Shown: piece by piece, positions 1-5,575 of the stretch
Numbering within the stretch: position 1 is the stretch's first letter
Layout of the letters: each line of letters starts with the position of its first letter
From: Candidatus Aminicenantota bacterium
GTDB taxonomy: Bacteria; Acidobacteriota; Aminicenantia; Aminicenantales; Aminicenantaceae
Length of the DNA: 5,575 nt
Reading direction: 5' to 3'
NCBI GenBank assembly: GCA_013139435.1
Contig: WTAW01000394.1
Location: 1-5,575 of the forward strand
Made by a program: the position numbers and the translations under genes
The notes under the pieces: model-generated
What the model was told of the DNA's origin: nothing
The model's database searches: none
Seen by the model: only the letters and a program-made list of their open reading frames with translations

Positions 1-2180
1 CGGTTTGTGTTACTTGGGATGACGTCCCGAAGATTCGATACAACGAGCGCATTGTTACCATTCCTGAGGAGCTCCTCAAGGACCGCTTCGTGCTGCCACC
101 TGATAAGGTTCGTCATGTGGGCGAAGCAGTGGCAGCCGTTGCTGCCGATTCGGAAATGGCTGCAGAAAAAGCATTGCAATTGATCAAAGTGGAGTATGAG
201 GTTCTTGATGCTGTCTATGATCCCTTAAAGGCAATAGAGTCAGGTGCACCTCAACTTTATGAGACAATCGCAAAAGCGGATAAGGAGATCCCTGTTGAGA
301 ATAATCTCGCCTTCACACACTCTTATGAGGAGGGCGATGTTGATAAAGACTTTGCTGAGGCCGATGTTGTTGTCGAAGGAGAATACAGCACTCCCGGTGT
401 CTACCACCTTCAGCTCGAGACAAAGTGTGCGGTTTGCCAGCCTGAGCCGGACGGAGGAATTACACTGTGGGTAACGAGTCAGTCTATTCACAATGTAAGG
501 ATGCTACTGGGCGAACTTTTTGATCTTCCTCTCAACAAGGTGAACGTAAAGCGCGTACCCATAGGAGGAACCTTCGGCTCGAGTATTCAGATGAACTCGA
601 TAGTTCCGATTTGTGTAGCCCTTGCTTTAAAATCACGTCAACCAGTAAAGCTTGTAACAACTCGTGAGGAAGACGCTTACGATCACCGTAGGTACCCTGC
701 AATAGTCAATTTGAAGCTGGGAGCCTCCAAAGATGGTCGTCTGGTTGCAGGTCAAATGAAACTCATTACCGAAATTGGCGCTCATAACACACAGGCGCAC
801 GCTTTCATCCCTGTTTGTTTGGGTTGGTGGCACTCGTTGTACAGACTACCAAGTCTCCGTTATGAGGGGATTGCCGTCTATACTAACAAAGTGCCGACAT
901 GTGCCATGCAAGGCTTCGGAAATCCACAATTAGGATTTGCAGTGGAATCTTCGATGGATGAAATCGCAGAGCGACTTGGAATTGATCCATTGGAGCTTCG
1001 GCTGAAAAACTATGTGGGCCTCGGAGAGGTTTTCTGGGGGCAGGGACCCACAGTACGATCTGTCGTTAAGAGCGATGGAGTCAAGGAGCTGCTCAGTCTT
1101 GGGGCCGAGAAAATCGGCTGGGAAAATCGGTCTAAGCCCGAAGAACAGACCGGAAGATACCGGTGTGGGATCGGCATGGGCAGAGGATTCCATACTACAG
1201 GAGCTGGGGGGCCCCTGCCCAGCGTCGTTATTGATTACACGAGCGCATTTATTAAAATCAATGAAGACGGTTCCGTCGACGTCATAACCGCTGTTATGGA
1301 TCATGGTGGAGGTACTCTGGAAGCTATCGCCAAGATTGTGGCGGAAGAGCTTAGTGTTCCGCTGGACAAGGTTGGTATCTCACCGGTAGACACGCGCACA
1401 ACTACTTACGACTGTGTCACTCATGCAACCCGTGGTGTCTACGCGGGGGGAGCTGTAGCACAAAAAGTGGCCAAGCAAGTTAAAGAGAAACTCTTTTCCT
1501 ATGCAGCTCGACTTCTTGATGTTACGCAGCCAGAAGCGTTAGCCATTCGTCCTGACTCATCTTTGGGCCAAGGAGTCATATACGTTCTTGGCGATGGCGG
1601 GAAAGAGATCACCATCGGTGAAGTGGCCAAAACAGCCCATGTAAAGAACTGGGGGATCATCGCTGCTGTGGACAGCCTTCGACATGTGAATTGTCCCCCC
1701 TGTTATGTAGCCAATTTTATTGAAGTCGAAGTTGATACTGAAACGGGCAAAGTAAAGATCGTGCGTTCGGTTGCCGGAAGTGACGCTGGTACGGTCATCA
1801 ATCCCGATATGGCATCTGGTCAGTTAGAGGGAGGCCTGGTTAAAGGAATGGGCCTTGTACTATACGAGGATGCACGAGTCGATGAGGAAACAGGCGAACT
1901 GTTCAGCCAGGGTTATCTAACCGATCTTAAAGCGGCTACATTTTGTGAGATGCCTTCCATTAAGGAAAACGTGACTTTCTTTGCGAATACAGAGGAACCT
2001 TCGGGACCCTTTGGTGCTAAGGGAATTGGAGAAGCCGCGTTAAATGCCGTTCCCGCAGCTTTAGCGAATGCTATTCATAATGCCCTGGGAATCAGGTTCT
2101 ATGAATTGCCGATAACTAAAGAAAACCTCCTCGCTGCTCTCGCTTCGAAGGCCGAAAAAGACCAACATATTCAAGAGTGA
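1..2180 (+). CDS. Molybdenum hydroxylase large (Mo-pterin-binding) subunit L1, 5'-truncated
   Basis: This is the catalytic subunit of a xanthine dehydrogenase-family enzyme, carrying the Mo-pterin (in bacteria usually cytosine dinucleotide) cofactor. The first full codon is at nt 3; 725 residues are visible before TGA at 2178. The frame is open to the window edge and the family signature KVRHVGEAVAAVAAD lies just after a GTG at 90, so that GTG is internal. By alignment with L2 about 76 N-terminal residues are missing, giving roughly 800 in all. Landmarks: end of the alpha/beta hammerhead domain; TSQ (474-482); Mo-pterin loop GGTFG (564-578); CAMQGFGNPQ (900-929); DHGGGT (1299-1316); GQLEGG (1818-1835); and GIGEAAL near the C-terminus, whose Glu (2031-2033) matches the catalytic base (bovine Glu1261). 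Several other pocket residues differ from xanthine dehydrogenase, and two CxxC pairs are present. The family is certain; the substrate is unknown. Confidence 0.95.
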   Translation, partial: VCVTWDDVPKIRYNERIVTIPEELLKDRFVLPPDKVRHVGEAVAAVAADSEMAAEKALQLIKVEYEVLDAVYDPLKAIESGAPQLYETIAKADKEIPVENNLAFTHSYEEGDVDKDFAEADVVVEGEYSTPGVYHLQLETKCAVCQPEPDGGITLWVTSQSIHNVRMLLGELFDLPLNKVNVKRVPIGGTFGSSIQMNSIVPICVALALKSRQPVKLVTTREEDAYDHRRYPAIVNLKLGASKDGRLVAGQMKLITEIGAHNTQAHAFIPVCLGWWHSLYRLPSLRYEGIAVYTNKVPTCAMQGFGNPQLGFAVESSMDEIAERLGIDPLELRLKNYVGLGEVFWGQGPTVRSVVKSDGVKELLSLGAEKIGWENRSKPEEQTGRYRCGIGMGRGFHTTGAGGPLPSVVIDYTSAFIKINEDGSVDVITAVMDHGGGTLEAIAKIVAEELSVPLDKVGISPVDTRTTTYDCVTHATRGVYAGGAVAQKVAKQVKEKLFSYAARLLDVTQPEALAIRPDSSLGQGVIYVLGDGGKEITIGEVAKTAHVKNWGIIAAVDSLRHVNCPPCYVANFIEVEVDTETGKVKIVRSVAGSDAGTVINPDMASGQLEGGLVKGMGLVLYEDARVDEETGELFSQGYLTDLKAATFCEMPSIKENVTFFANTEEPSGPFGAKGIGEAALNAVPAALANAIHNALGIRFYELPITKENLLAALASKAEKDQHIQE

Positions 2181-2209
2181 AAAAATGGTCAATGTCCCAT
2201 TGAAAAAAT
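2178..2209. repeat. Short direct repeat with a small inverted repeat after L1
   Basis: TGAAAAAAT occurs at 2178-2186, overlapping the L1 stop codon, and again at 2201-2209. Between and overlapping them is a 5-bp inverted repeat, CAATG (2190-2194) and CATTG (2198-2202), with a 3-nt loop. On the + strand the stem is followed by A residues rather than T residues, so it is not a convincing Rho-independent terminator for L1. It may simply be chance in an A-rich spacer. The rest of the gap up to M1 shows no promoter that I would defend. Confidence 0.25.
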
Positions 2210-2263
2210 AGCCGGGAAACGATTGATAGGTGGTATGAACATTTGAGGTAATAGATTGTTACT

Positions 2264-2267
2264 GGAG
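2264..2267 (+). promoter_or_regulatory. Ribosome binding site deciding the M1 start
   Basis: GGAG lies 7 nt before the ATG at 2275 but only 4 nt before an adjacent in-frame ATG at 2272. The 7-nt spacing is the same as for M2, S2 and L2 here, so 2275 is the preferred start. The two starts differ by a single Met. Confidence 0.6.
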
Positions 2268-2274
2268 ACTAATG

Positions 2275-3177
2275 ATGAGCAACACTCGAATTCTTGCATG
2301 TGAATTTGAATATTTTCAACCAGGATCGCTTAAGGAAGCAGTCGATTTGATGGCTGAATACGGCAATAGGGGAAAGGTGTTAGCAGGAGGTACGGATATT
2401 CTGGTGAACATGAAAAATGGACGAATCGCTCCTGAAGTCCTTGTTGATATTCGTCAAATTCCAGAACTTGTACGTATGAACGGGAAAGATGGGTTGAATA
2501 TCGGAGCAGCAGTACTGGTTCGTTCAGTCGAACGTTCGACGACAGTCGCCCAAAAGTACACTGCTCTCGCAGAGGCCGCAGGATTATTAGGCCCCTTACA
2601 AAACCGGAACATGGCTACCATCTGCGGCAATGTGTGCACCGCATCCCCTTCTGCGGATTCGCCTCCGGCATTGCTGGTGTTTAATGCAGAGGCATGGATT
2701 GCTGGGCCATCAGGTGAACGAGTTGTGCCTCTCGACCAGTTCTTTGTCCGTTCCAAAAAGACGATTCTTGATCAAGCCGAAATCCTGACTCGAATTGTCC
2801 TGCCAGAGCCTGCACCTGGGCTAGGCAGTGCTTTCATGAAGGTTGCTCGGGTTGCAGCGGACATCTCTACAGTAAACGCAGCTGTCGCGCTCGAACGAGA
2901 CAATGATTATTTCCGCTCATGCAGGATCGTTCTTGGATCAGTGGCAACGACGCCGATCCGATCAAAACCTGCAGAGGAGTCTCTAGAAGGCCAGCAGTAC
3001 AGTGTGGATTTGATCGAACATGCCAGTACCTTAGCTTCCATGGAAGTCCAACCGAGCAAAAGGGCAAGACTCGGACGATCGACGCCTGAATATAGGAAGG
3101 GAGCGATAAAGAGCCTTGTCAAAGATGCCATCCATAAGGCATGGGACAGAGCAAGTGAAAAAGAGAGAAAACAATGA
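2275..3177 (+). CDS. Molybdenum hydroxylase medium (FAD-binding) subunit M1
   Basis: This 300-residue protein is the flavin subunit (CoxM/XdhB-like, FAD-binding domain of molybdopterin dehydrogenase), which takes electrons from the 2Fe-2S subunit and passes them to the final acceptor. The first FAD motif, AGGTDI, is at residues 37-42. The second, normally TIGGN...ASPAAD, appears as TICGNVCTASPSAD at about 115-128, with Cys replacing a normally conserved Gly. The C-terminal family signature reads RSTPEYRK (268-275). Length is normal, and there is no cysteine-rich insert after the second FAD motif, which argues against a 4-hydroxybenzoyl-CoA reductase beta subunit. The gene starts 94 nt after L1 and overlaps S1 by 4 nt. 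An ATG one codon earlier (2272) is a possible alternative start. The highly charged tail (DRASEKERKQ) is unremarkable. The family is secure; the acceptor is unknown. Confidence 0.95.
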   Translation: MSNTRILACEFEYFQPGSLKEAVDLMAEYGNRGKVLAGGTDILVNMKNGRIAPEVLVDIRQIPELVRMNGKDGLNIGAAVLVRSVERSTTVAQKYTALAEAAGLLGPLQNRNMATICGNVCTASPSADSPPALLVFNAEAWIAGPSGERVVPLDQFFVRSKKTILDQAEILTRIVLPEPAPGLGSAFMKVARVAADISTVNAAVALERDNDYFRSCRIVLGSVATTPIRSKPAEESLEGQQYSVDLIEHASTLASMEVQPSKRARLGRSTPEYRKGAIKSLVKDAIHKAWDRASEKERKQ

Positions 3178-3656
3178 ATAAGAAAAATATCACGCTTGTT
3201 ATCAACGAGAAAAAGCATGAGCTGAGTGTCTTTCCGAATGAACTGTTACTGAATGTCATTCGGGAGGAGCTTGAATTGACGGGGACAAAGTACGCATGTG
3301 GAATAGGTGAGTGTGGGGCATGTACCGTTATTGTGAATGGCGCACCTATCTTAGCATGTCTAACCTTAGCTGTCGCAGTCGATGGGAGTGAGATAACGAC
3401 CATCGAGGGCTTGACTAAAGCCGATGGAACATTGCACCCTATGCAACAAGCATTCCTTGACCATAGCGCTGTTCAGTGCGGATTCTGCACTCCCGGAATG
3501 ATCCTAATGGGAAAAGCCCTGGGCGACGAAAATCCAGGACTTAAAGGGATCACAGAGGCGGATATAAATAACTATTTCAAAGGGAATCTCTGTCGGTGTA
3601 CCGGTTATACAAGCATCGTACGCGCGGTGATGAGTTGTGCACATGAAGGGAAATAA
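3174..3656 (+). CDS. Molybdenum hydroxylase small (2Fe-2S) subunit S1
   Basis: This 160-residue iron-sulfur subunit (CoxS/XdhC-small type) carries electrons from the Mo site to FAD. The N-terminal plant-type ferredoxin domain has Cys42, Cys47, Cys50 and Cys62 (C-x4-C-x2-C-x11-C). The C-terminal all-helical domain has Cys102, Cys105, Cys140 and Cys142 in the signatures QCGFCTPGM and GNLCRCTGY. All eight ligands for two 2Fe-2S clusters are therefore present. The gap between Cys105 and Cys140 is 34 residues, three longer than in S2 and many relatives. The start ATG overlaps the M1 stop (ATGA, 3174-3177), and only a weak purine-rich stretch (GAGAG) lies upstream, so translation is probably coupled to M1. 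It ends with TAA. The family is certain; whether its large-subunit partner is L1 is inferred from position only. Confidence 0.96.
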   Translation: MNKKNITLVINEKKHELSVFPNELLLNVIREELELTGTKYACGIGECGACTVIVNGAPILACLTLAVAVDGSEITTIEGLTKADGTLHPMQQAFLDHSAVQCGFCTPGMILMGKALGDENPGLKGITEADINNYFKGNLCRCTGYTSIVRAVMSCAHEGK

Positions 3657-3720
3657 AGAGAAGCATCTGAGAGAGCTGGTTATTAATTCACAGAGCACTG
3701 AGGAGCGCCATTGCTGCCAT

Positions 3721-3736
3721 TGGAGTTCTATTTGCA
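3721..3736 (+). promoter_or_regulatory. Candidate sigma-54 (-24/-12) promoter for M2-S2-L2
   Basis: The sequence TGGAGTTCTATTTGCA matches the invariant parts of the sigma-54 consensus TGGCAC-N5-TTGCA. The GG (3722-3723) and GC (3734-3735) dinucleotides are exactly 10 nt apart, as required, and TTGCA is complete. The CAC of the -24 element is not conserved (AGT). A transcript would start near 3747, leaving about 70 nt of leader before M2. Sigma-54 promoters need an enhancer-binding activator; no clear upstream dyad was found. The match is suggestive and could be chance. Confidence 0.4.
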
Positions 3737-3801
3737 AACTAAGCAGAGGTTGATCGAACAAAACAAAGCCTAGTCTGTGTTCCAATGAGAAGGTTCTGAT
3801 C

Positions 3802-3813
3802 GGAGGAAAGGAG
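3802..3813 (+). promoter_or_regulatory. Strong double Shine-Dalgarno for M2
   Basis: GGAGG (3802-3806) is followed directly by AAGGAG (3808-3813), the latter 7 nt before the M2 ATG at 3821. This is the strongest ribosome site in the window and marks M2 as an independently initiated first gene of the second set. Confidence 0.8.
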
Positions 3814-3820
3814 ATAAAAA

Positions 3821-4687
3821 ATGGGCGAGCTAGAGTATTTGATTACAAAAGACTTTGAGGAAATTTTCAGCGCTATTGAGAAAACAAAGGGTCTGGCAAA
3901 GTTCATCGCTGGCGGTACGAATATCATCCCATATATGCATGCCGAGGCAATTTCACCCGAGCTTCTCATCGATCTCAATGGACTTGAAGACCTGAAATAC
4001 ATAAGGGAAAAGAATGGCACTATAACTATTGGCGCATTAACGACGATATCAGAGATAGTTGCATCTGAGATTATTGGAAATAAATGCCAAATCCTTCATT
4101 CTGCGGCCAATAGTTTGGGAAGCCCATTGACACGAAATCGAGCTACAATTGGAGGGAACCTCGCCGATGCCTCCCCAGCTGCAGATATGGCACCACCGTT
4201 GTTGGCATTAGAAGCCTCGATTCACACAAAGCGAGGTGGAGTGGAAGGCAGAGAGATTCCTCTGGACAAATTTTTTATCGGACCAAATAAAACGGTATTG
4301 GCAGAGGATGAGCTAATCACCCAGATCAGATTCTCTAAACCAAAAGACTCGGCAAGGGGTATTTTTATCAAACTGGGACTAAGGAATTCATTGGCGATAT
4401 CTGTAGTGAGCATTGCTGTGATACTTGATATGGAAGGACAGGTATGCCAGAAGGCCAGAGTGGCATTAGGAGCAGTGGCGCCAACGATTATTCGTGCATT
4501 CCATGTAGAAAGTAAGCTCGAAGGTGGAGAGATCAACGAAAATATCATCCAAGAATGCGCGGAAATTGTGAAGGAAGAAATCTCGCCGATAAGCGACATC
4601 CGTGCTTCTGCTGAATACCGTCGATTGGCATCGTCGGTAATATTAAAGAGAGCCATTCAGCAAGTTTTAAAGGGAGAGGTGCTATGA
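3821..4687 (+). CDS. Molybdenum hydroxylase medium (FAD-binding) subunit M2
   Basis: This 288-residue flavin subunit has the same role as M1 but clearly diverges from it, so the two are not a recent duplication. The first FAD motif reads AGGTNII (30-36), with Asn where Asp is usual. The second is a canonical ATIGGNLADASPAAD (108-122). DIRASAEYRR (259-268) is the standard C-terminal signature. No 4Fe-4S insert is present. The start is fixed by the double Shine-Dalgarno, and the stop overlaps the S2 start by 4 nt (ATGA at 4684). It heads the M2-S2-L2 run and probably forms an L2-M2-S2 heterotrimer or dimer of trimers, as is usual for this family. The second set looks somewhat more A/T-rich than the first, by eye. 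The substrate is not identifiable from this subunit. Confidence 0.95.
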   Translation: MGELEYLITKDFEEIFSAIEKTKGLAKFIAGGTNIIPYMHAEAISPELLIDLNGLEDLKYIREKNGTITIGALTTISEIVASEIIGNKCQILHSAANSLGSPLTRNRATIGGNLADASPAADMAPPLLALEASIHTKRGGVEGREIPLDKFFIGPNKTVLAEDELITQIRFSKPKDSARGIFIKLGLRNSLAISVVSIAVILDMEGQVCQKARVALGAVAPTIIRAFHVESKLEGGEINENIIQECAEIVKEEISPISDIRASAEYRRLASSVILKRAIQQVLKGEVL

Positions 4688-5157
4688 AAACTTACCTCAT
4701 CGAAATAAAATTAAACAAAGAATTGAAAGAGGTGGAGGTCACTGCCCAAGAGACGCTTCTTGAAATCTTAAGGAACAAGCTAGGAGCTATAGATGTTAAA
4801 GACGGATGCGGCAAAGGCGACTGTGGCGCCTGTGCTGTTTTATTGGATGGAAAAGCGGTAAATTCTTGTCTCACCCTGGCCCTTCAAGCAAACGGCAAGG
4901 AAGTTACCACCCTCAGAGGGATAGGAAACGAAAAAAATCCTCACCCTATTCAAAACAGCTTTGTTAAGCATGGGGCCGTTCAGTGTGGATTTTGTACAGC
5001 AGGCATGGTTGTCATTGCAAAGGCATTTCTGAATCAGAATCAAAACCCTAGCCGCCAAGAAATCAGGGAAGCTATATCTGGCAACCTCTGCCGTTGCACT
5101 GGCTATGAAAAGATAATCGACGCAATTCAAAACATGGCCCTCGAGAGTAAATCGTAA
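4684..5157 (+). CDS. Molybdenum hydroxylase small (2Fe-2S) subunit S2
   Basis: This 157-residue electron-transfer subunit has all eight cysteines for two 2Fe-2S clusters. Cys42, Cys47, Cys50 and Cys62 are in the ferredoxin-like domain (CGKGDCGAC). Cys101, Cys104, Cys136 and Cys138 are in the helical domain (QCGFCTAGM and GNLCRCTGY). The Cys104-Cys136 spacing is 31 residues, as in CoxS and bovine xanthine oxidase, and Ala replaces the usual Pro in CGFCTPG. The ATG overlaps the M2 stop and is preceded by GGGAG about 7 nt upstream, so it can initiate independently as well as through coupling. L2 follows after 18 nt. S1 and S2 share the cluster motifs but differ widely elsewhere, especially in the N-terminal 40 residues and the C-terminus, which suits dedicated pairing with different partners. 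Confidence 0.96.
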   Translation: MKTYLIEIKLNKELKEVEVTAQETLLEILRNKLGAIDVKDGCGKGDCGACAVLLDGKAVNSCLTLALQANGKEVTTLRGIGNEKNPHPIQNSFVKHGAVQCGFCTAGMVVIAKAFLNQNQNPSRQEIREAISGNLCRCTGYEKIIDAIQNMALESKS

Positions 5158-5161
5158 GATC

Positions 5162-5168
5162 AGAGGAG
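5162..5168 (+). promoter_or_regulatory. Ribosome binding site of L2
   Basis: AGAGGAG sits 7 nt before the ATG at 5176, in the 18-nt spacer after S2. It fixes the L2 start, which might otherwise be missed because the reading frame runs off the window. Confidence 0.8.
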
Positions 5169-5175
5169 ATTCATC

Positions 5176-5575
5176 ATGTCGAACGCACAAAAAAAAGAGG
5201 AATCCTTCCAACCTGGATATAAAATTATCGGCAAACCTTTGGCCCGGCATGACGCCTGGGACAAGGTTTTTGGAAAAACGATCTATGCTGATGACTTCGT
5301 TCTTCCAGGGATGTTATATGCAAAAGTCAAAAGGAGTGAGTACGCCGCAGCAAATATATTATCCATTGATACGAGTGAAGCAGAAAATCTGCCTGGAGTA
5401 AAGGCTGTTATGACAGCCAAAGACGTCCCCAATAATGAAACTATTACTCGATTTGGTCAGACGCATAGTGTGGGCGGATTTGAAGGGCTTTACAGAGTTC
5501 TGGCTGATAAAAAAGTTAGATTCATGGGTGAAGCCGTAGCTATTGTCGCAGCGGATACAGAAAGGATAGCTAAAG
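5176..5575 (+). CDS. Molybdenum hydroxylase large subunit L2, N-terminal part (3'-truncated)
   Basis: An open frame of 133 codons runs from ATG 5176 to the window edge without a stop. After a polar leader of about 15 residues it shows the typical start of the large-subunit alpha/beta hammerhead domain (Ald_Xan_dh_C): IIGKPLARHDAWDKVFGK at about 17-34, then YADDFVLPGMLYAKV (37-51), NLPGVKAVMTAKDVP (71-85) and KVRFMGEAVAIVAAD (113-127). These match the standard family pattern, except that the usual RSPHAHA reads RSEYAAA. No signal peptide is visible, so the enzyme is probably cytoplasmic. The Mo-binding and catalytic regions lie outside the window, so the substrate class cannot be judged. Its position behind M2-S2 makes it their likely catalytic partner. 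Confidence 0.93.
   Translation, partial: MSNAQKKEESFQPGYKIIGKPLARHDAWDKVFGKTIYADDFVLPGMLYAKVKRSEYAAANILSIDTSEAENLPGVKAVMTAKDVPNNETITRFGQTHSVGGFEGLYRVLADKKVRFMGEAVAIVAADTERIAK

Larger units (their letters stand above)
3657..3820 (+). other. Intergenic region between the two M-S modules
   Basis: This is the longest non-coding stretch in the window (164 nt) and separates S1 from M2. I see no credible small ORF with a ribosome site and no GC-rich hairpin followed by T residues, so transcription could read through from S1. It contains a direct repeat GCCATTG (3707-3713 and 3716-3722), a sigma-54-like element (3721-3736) and a double Shine-Dalgarno just before M2. No good sigma-70 -35/-10 pair stands out: TTGATC at 3750-3755 lacks a matching -10. 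Confidence 0.6.

Noticed and set aside
90..92. GTG at 90 as the start of L1
   Set aside because: The frame is open upstream to the window edge and encodes family-like sequence (VCVTWDDVP, aligning with VMTAKDVP of L2). There is no ribosome site at the right distance, and starting here would remove most of the hammerhead domain.
930..1304. Antisense ORF of 124 codons inside L1, and the other minus-strand ORFs (for example 4222-4656 and 4840-5250)
   Set aside because: They lie wholly or mostly opposite strongly supported coding sequence, lack recognisable motifs and have no convincing start signals. They are shadows of the real genes.
2190..2202. CAATG/CATTG hairpin as an L1 transcription terminator
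   Set aside because: The stem is only 5 bp with low GC content and is followed on the + strand by A residues, not a T-run.
2231..2248. TGGTATGAACATTTGAGG before M1 as a second sigma-54 promoter
   Set aside because: The GG-to-GC spacing is off by one and the -12 element has TTGAG instead of TTGC.
3636..3643. Palindrome TGTGCACA near the 3' end of S1 as an activator site for the candidate sigma-54 promoter
   Set aside because: An 8-bp palindrome is common by chance, it lies within conserved-frame coding sequence (encoding Cys-Ala-His), and it is not repeated nearby.
3504..3785. Minus-strand ORF covering the S1 end and the intergenic region
   Set aside because: Its C-terminal half is antisense to the S1 iron-sulfur motif region, its composition is not protein-like, and no ribosome site supports it. 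The intergenic region is better read as regulatory.
2275..4687. M1 or M2 as a 4-hydroxybenzoyl-CoA reductase beta subunit
   Set aside because: That subunit has a roughly 40-residue insert with four cysteines binding a 4Fe-4S cluster after the second FAD motif. Neither protein has such an insert.

Overview
The window lies inside a cluster of bacterial molybdenum-hydroxylase genes (xanthine dehydrogenase / CO dehydrogenase / aldehyde oxidoreductase superfamily). Every gene is on the + strand and every gene is a subunit of this one enzyme class. Nothing in the window is an RNA gene, mobile element, CRISPR array or accessory (XdhC/MobA-type) gene. The split three-polypeptide layout (large Mo subunit L, medium FAD subunit M, small 2Fe-2S subunit S) is prokaryotic. 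Base composition is moderate, roughly mid-to-high 40s % GC by eye. Stacked paralogous Mo-hydroxylase sets and strong purine-rich Shine-Dalgarno sites would suit an anaerobic Bacillota- or Synergistota-like bacterium. That taxonomic guess is weak.

Layout: 1-2180 is the 3' part of large subunit L1, open at its 5' end. After a 94-nt gap come M1 (2275-3177) and S1 (3174-3656), joined by an ATGA overlap. A 164-nt gap (3657-3820) follows. It has no gene and no visible terminator, but carries a candidate sigma-54 promoter at 3721-3736 and a strong double Shine-Dalgarno. Then come M2 (3821-4687) and S2 (4684-5157), again joined by ATGA, and 18 nt later the N-terminal part of a second large subunit, L2 (5176 to the window edge).

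In such enzymes the substrate is hydroxylated with water, or reductively transformed, at the Mo-pterin site of L. Electrons pass through the two 2Fe-2S clusters of S to FAD in M and on to an acceptor. Both S proteins have all eight cluster cysteines, and both M proteins have both FAD-binding motifs without the extra 4Fe-4S insert of 4-hydroxybenzoyl-CoA reductase. L1 keeps the catalytic Glu but differs from classical xanthine dehydrogenase at several other pocket positions, so xanthine should not be assumed as its substrate.

The gene order reads L-M-S / M-S-L. L1 may therefore partner M1-S1, or may end an upstream M-S-L trio and leave M1-S1 as a pair without its own large subunit. No substrate or gene symbol can be assigned from the sequence alone. 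The most useful leads are the atypical L1 active site, the M-S module architecture, and the possible sigma-54 control of the second set.
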